A stretch of 64,000 nt of DNA from Paenibacillus taichungensis. GTDB lineage: Bacteria; Bacillota; Bacilli; Paenibacillales; Paenibacillaceae. Numbering within the stretch: position 1 is the stretch's first letter; each line of letters starts with the position of its first letter. Positions 60,887 through 64,000 of the stretch are shown here, piece after piece. Location: assembly GCF_013359905.1 (NCBI RefSeq), contig NZ_JABMCC010000115.1, positions 682,001 through 746,000 on the forward strand, written 5' to 3'. The notes beneath the pieces are model-generated. The model saw nothing but the letters and a program-made list of their open reading frames with translations, was not told where the DNA came from and did not search any database. Position numbers and translations under genes: made by a program.

Positions 60887-62677
60887 ATGACACATCAGGA
60901 TTATCGTTATAAACAGGCATTTCCCAAGATTGGTATTCGTCCCACAATTGACGGCAGACGCAAGGGTGTTCGTGAATCCTTGGAAGAGCAGACGATGAGC
61001 ATGGCAACTTCCGTTGCCGAGCTGCTCGCAGCAGAACTTCGGTATCCCGATGGATCGCCGGTAGAATGCGTCGTTGCCGAGTCCTGTATTGGCGGCGTCA
61101 ACGAGGCAGCGGCAGCAGCGGAACTATTCAGTCGTTCTAACGTGGGCGTGACCATAACCGTTACACCTTGCTGGTGTTATGGGACAGAAACGATGGATAT
61201 GTCTCCATCCATTCCTACTGCGATCTGGGGTTTTAACGGCACTGAACGTCCGGGCGCAGTATATCTGGCAGCAGTACTCTCTGCCCATGCACAGAAGGGG
61301 ATCCCGGCTTTTGGTATCTATGGCGAGGATGTACAGGATGGAGGAGATACGACGATTCCTGATGACGTTCGTGAGAAATTGCTGCGTTTCAGCCGTGCTG
61401 GTCTTGCCGCTGCAACCATGAAGGGACGTGCTTATCTGTCTATCGGCTCGGTATCCATGGGCATTGCCGGCTCCATCGTGAACGATTCCTTTTTCCAGGA
61501 GTATCTGGGCATGCGGAACGAATATGTGGATATGAGTGAACTCACTCGTCGTATAGAAGAAGAAATCTATGATCCTGAGGAGTATAAGCTGGCGCTAGCT
61601 TGGGTGAAGGAGAACTGTAGTGAAGGAGCGGACAATAATCCTGCCCATCTGCAGACAGATCGCAAACGCAAAGAGTATGAATGGGAAACGGTAGTGAAAA
61701 TGACGCAGATCGTACGTGACCTGATGGCTGGCAATCCGAATCTGGCGGAGCTGGGTTTTACTGAGGAATCCATGGGCCACCACGCGATTGTCTCCGGGTT
61801 TCAGGGACAACGACAGTGGACAGATCATTCACCCAACGGAGATTTTCTGGAATCCATCCTGAATTCTTCCTTTGACTGGAATGGCAAACGTTCTCCTTAT
61901 CTGGTGGCAACAGAGAACGACAGCCTGAATGGTGTGTCGATGTTATTTGGTTCCTTACTTACACATACCGCGCAGATCTTCGCAGATGTACGCACCTATT
62001 GGAGCCCGGATTCGGTAAAACGCGTGACAGGGCATCAGCTGGAAGGAAACGCAAAGGACGGTATTCTGCATCTGATCAACTCCGGTTCAGCAGCATTGGA
62101 CGGTACAGGGCAACAATCAAGAGCAGGTGAGCCTGTGCTCAAGCCTTTCTGGGAAATTACAGACGAAGAGGTTCAGGACTGCCTGAAAGCGACCTCGTGG
62201 CGCCCGGCATCTGTCGAATATTTCCGGGGCGGCGGCTATTCGGCTGATTTCCTGACCAAGGGCGGTATGCCTGTTACGATGACGCGTCTCAATTTGGTTA
62301 AAGGACTAGGGCCAGTACTGCAGGTGGCTCAAGGTTACACCGTCGATCTGCCTGAGGATGTACATGATACGCTGGATCAACGGACAGATCCGACTTGGCC
62401 ATCCACCTGGTTTGCACCTGTTCTGACGGGATCAGGAGCTTTTACTTCGGTCTACGAAGTGATGAATCAATGGGGCGCGAACCATGGCTCCATCTCTTAT
62501 GGACATATCGGAGCGGATTTGCTGACACTGGCCTCCATGCTTCGTATCCCGGTGAGTATGCATAATGTACCGGAATCCGAGATTTTCCGTCCACGTGCCT
62601 GGGGGCTGTTCGGCACAAGTGAACCAGAAAGTGCCGATTACCGGGCATGCAGCGTCTTTGGACCGTTGTATCGTTAA
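60887..62677 (+). CDS. fucI: L-fucose isomerase
   Basis: A 596-residue enzyme at the family's usual length. Typical segments are FPKIGIRPTIDGRRKGVRESLE near the N-terminus, CVVAESCIGGVNEAAAAAE, TPCWCYGTETMDMSP, FGIYGEDVQDGGDTTIPDDV with metal-ligand acids, and the late HLINSGSAALDG and VYEVMNQWGANHGSISYGHIGADL. It interconverts L-fucose and L-fuculose (and D-arabinose and D-ribulose) with a divalent metal. ATG 60887 follows GAAGGAGG at a good distance. A kinase gene follows 41 bases downstream, and a divergent LacI regulator with an operator controls it. Confidence 0.95.
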   Translation: MTHQDYRYKQAFPKIGIRPTIDGRRKGVRESLEEQTMSMATSVAELLAAELRYPDGSPVECVVAESCIGGVNEAAAAAELFSRSNVGVTITVTPCWCYGTETMDMSPSIPTAIWGFNGTERPGAVYLAAVLSAHAQKGIPAFGIYGEDVQDGGDTTIPDDVREKLLRFSRAGLAAATMKGRAYLSIGSVSMGIAGSIVNDSFFQEYLGMRNEYVDMSELTRRIEEEIYDPEEYKLALAWVKENCSEGADNNPAHLQTDRKRKEYEWETVVKMTQIVRDLMAGNPNLAELGFTEESMGHHAIVSGFQGQRQWTDHSPNGDFLESILNSSFDWNGKRSPYLVATENDSLNGVSMLFGSLLTHTAQIFADVRTYWSPDSVKRVTGHQLEGNAKDGILHLINSGSAALDGTGQQSRAGEPVLKPFWEITDEEVQDCLKATSWRPASVEYFRGGGYSADFLTKGGMPVTMTRLNLVKGLGPVLQVAQGYTVDLPEDVHDTLDQRTDPTWPSTWFAPVLTGSGAFTSVYEVMNQWGANHGSISYGHIGADLLTLASMLRIPVSMHNVPESEIFRPRAWGLFGTSEPESADYRACSVFGPLYR

Positions 62678-62718
62678 CATCCAAACGGCTAGTCGCGGAA
62701 GCAAAGGAGGCATGAGAG

Positions 62719-64000
62719 ATGGGAACTCAAGCAACGCATGTGCTTGCTGCCGATTACGGCGCCGGAAGCGGCCGAGTAGTCCGTGGGACTTTTGACGGGA
62801 GTAAGCTCTCGTTAGAGGAAGTGCATCGATTCAGTAACGATCCTGTACACCTGGGAGACGGATTGTACTGGGATTTCCTGCGACTTTTCCACGAACTGAA
62901 ACAAGGGATTGTAAAGGGCATGCAAGGCATCTCCCAACCGGTCCGTTCCATTGCTGTGGATACGTGGGGAGTCGACTATGGATTAGTGGACGGGGAGGGA
63001 AGATTATGCTTCAACCCCCGCCATTATCGGGAATCGCGTAATGCGAAGTGGATGGAAGAAGCCCTGCGCATGGTAAATGAAGAAGAGCTATATTCCATGT
63101 CCGGTGTCCTGCCACAACAAATAAATACCGTATTTCAACTGCTTGGAAGTGTGCGCGAGCACTCGGAAGGTCTGCGGCCAGATGTGCGCATGTTATTGAT
63201 GCCGGATTTATTTAACTATTATCTATCTGGTCAACAGGCCAGCGAGTACACAATTGCCAGTACAAGCGGACTATTGCATGCCGGAGAGGTTCGTTGGAAT
63301 GAACAATTGATTGGCCGACTGGGTATCCCGGAGACGTTATTTCCACCTCTCGTCCAGCCAGGCACGGTGCTGGGGCAGTTAACGGATGACTTGTGTGCAG
63401 AGTTGAACATTGAACCAATGCAAGTGATATCTGTAGGTTCACATGATACAGCATCTGCATTGGCAGCTATTCCTGCGACAGATTCGGAATTTGCCTTTAT
63501 TAGCTGTGGCACCTGGTCACTCATGGGCGTGGAACGCGACAGTCCTGTATTGGATAATCGTAGTCGTCAACTAGGGTTCACCAATGAGGGCACGGTAAAT
63601 GGCAAAGTACGAACCTTGAAGAATCGCTCAGGACTGTGGTTATTGCAGGAGTGCAAACGGCAGTGGGAACGGGAGAATCAACGTTTTACCCATGAGGAAC
63701 TGGTACAGCTCGCTGATTCGGCAACTGCTCATCAATGTTATGTATCGCCCGGTGATGGGGTGTATTTGGCGCCAGGCGACATGCCAGAGCGAATCCGGCA
63801 ACAGTGCAGTGCCAGCAGGCAAGCAATACCTGAAACTACCGGAGCCATTGTGCGTTGTATTCTCGAAAGTTTGGCGCTGGAGTTCAGACAGACTCTGGAC
63901 GAACTGGAGCTAATTACAGGCACTCGGCCACGGGTGATTCATATGGTCGGTGGCGGTGTGCATAATCGCTTATTGTGTCAATTTACGGCGAATGCAGCAG
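62719..64000 (+). CDS. FGGY-family carbohydrate kinase, rhamnulokinase/fuculokinase-like (3' end outside window)
   Basis: Open from ATG 62719, eight bases after AAAGGAGG, to the end of the window: 427 residues without a stop. The N-terminal FGGY phosphate motif is AADYGAGSGRVVRG, followed by AVDTWGVDYGLVDGEG, typical of rhamnulokinase-type enzymes. The catalytic Asp is in SVGSHDTASALAA, and the second nucleotide motif begins ISCGTWSLMG. Later HMVGGGVHNRLLCQ is the C-terminal signature. By family the substrate could be L-rhamnulose; by position after fucI, L-fuculose is more likely. The gene is cut only by the window; about 50 residues should be missing. Confidence 0.88.
   Translation, partial: MGTQATHVLAADYGAGSGRVVRGTFDGSKLSLEEVHRFSNDPVHLGDGLYWDFLRLFHELKQGIVKGMQGISQPVRSIAVDTWGVDYGLVDGEGRLCFNPRHYRESRNAKWMEEALRMVNEEELYSMSGVLPQQINTVFQLLGSVREHSEGLRPDVRMLLMPDLFNYYLSGQQASEYTIASTSGLLHAGEVRWNEQLIGRLGIPETLFPPLVQPGTVLGQLTDDLCAELNIEPMQVISVGSHDTASALAAIPATDSEFAFISCGTWSLMGVERDSPVLDNRSRQLGFTNEGTVNGKVRTLKNRSGLWLLQECKRQWERENQRFTHEELVQLADSATAHQCYVSPGDGVYLAPGDMPERIRQQCSASRQAIPETTGAIVRCILESLALEFRQTLDELELITGTRPRVIHMVGGGVHNRLLCQFTANAA

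Noticed and set aside
1..64000. rRNA, tRNA, CRISPR array, prophage or insertion sequence with transposase
   Set aside because: No conserved rRNA or tRNA sequence, regular spaced repeats, integrase or transposase reading frame could be recognised in the window.

Overview
The window reads as chromosome of an endospore-forming Firmicute, most likely Paenibacillus. Evidence: moderate base composition, strong AAGGAGG-type ribosome binding sites with frequent TTG and GTG starts, the spore germination pair cwlJ-gerQ, a puc-type purine catabolic cluster laid out as in Bacillus but with extra genes, and many LacI, ECF sigma and Gfo/Idh/MocA genes. No rRNA, tRNA, CRISPR array, transposase or phage module was seen. 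One short MITE-like element was found.

Layout. 1-9.6 kb: end of an unidentified gene, an SDR dehydrogenase, a secreted protein made of two TIM-barrel-like repeats, cwlJ-gerQ, an ECF sigma factor fused to a DUF1835 domain, a secreted alkaline phosphatase behind a PhoP-type promoter, and a CNNM/CBS membrane protein with a structured leader. 9.6-16.6 kb: an ArsR-type regulator followed by a complete oligopeptide-type ABC importer (binding protein, two permeases, two ATPases). 16.8-21.6 kb: a small secreted protein, an ECF sigma/anti-sigma pair and two tandem M29 aminopeptidases. 21.8-28.8 kb: a small acidic protein, an MBL-fold hydrolase, an aldose epimerase, fumarase and an orphan hybrid histidine kinase.

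29-46 kb is the purine catabolism locus: pucR, then pucL-pucM-pucH-pucF-pucG plus a gamma-glutamyltransferase-family gene, a guanine-deaminase-like amidohydrolase, pucA-pucB, a terminator, and a second promoter driving pucC-pucD-pucE. Together these would convert guanine, xanthine or hypoxanthine to urate (PucABCDE), urate to allantoin (PucL, PucM), allantoin to ureidoglycine (PucH, PucF), and then transaminate it (PucG). The gamma-glutamyltransferase-like enzyme may act on the resulting oxalurate/oxamate branch. No purine permease lies in this locus.

46-64 kb: a WYL regulator, a DinB/EVE gene pair, class II fructose bisphosphatase, a LacI-controlled sugar oxidoreductase group (two Gfo/Idh/MocA genes and a ThuA-like gene), an adaA/radical-SAM repair pair, a third Gfo/Idh/MocA gene, a methyltransferase, an epimerase, and an L-fucose utilisation locus (LacI regulator divergent from fucI and an FGGY kinase cut by the window end).

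The items most worth following are the sigma-DUF1835 fusion with an intact internal start site, the mutually exclusive hairpins around the ribosome binding site of the CNNM gene, the 187-bp MITE-like element that completes a stop codon, the degenerate repeat of the duplicated barrel protein, and the gamma-glutamyltransferase-like gene inside the purine operon.
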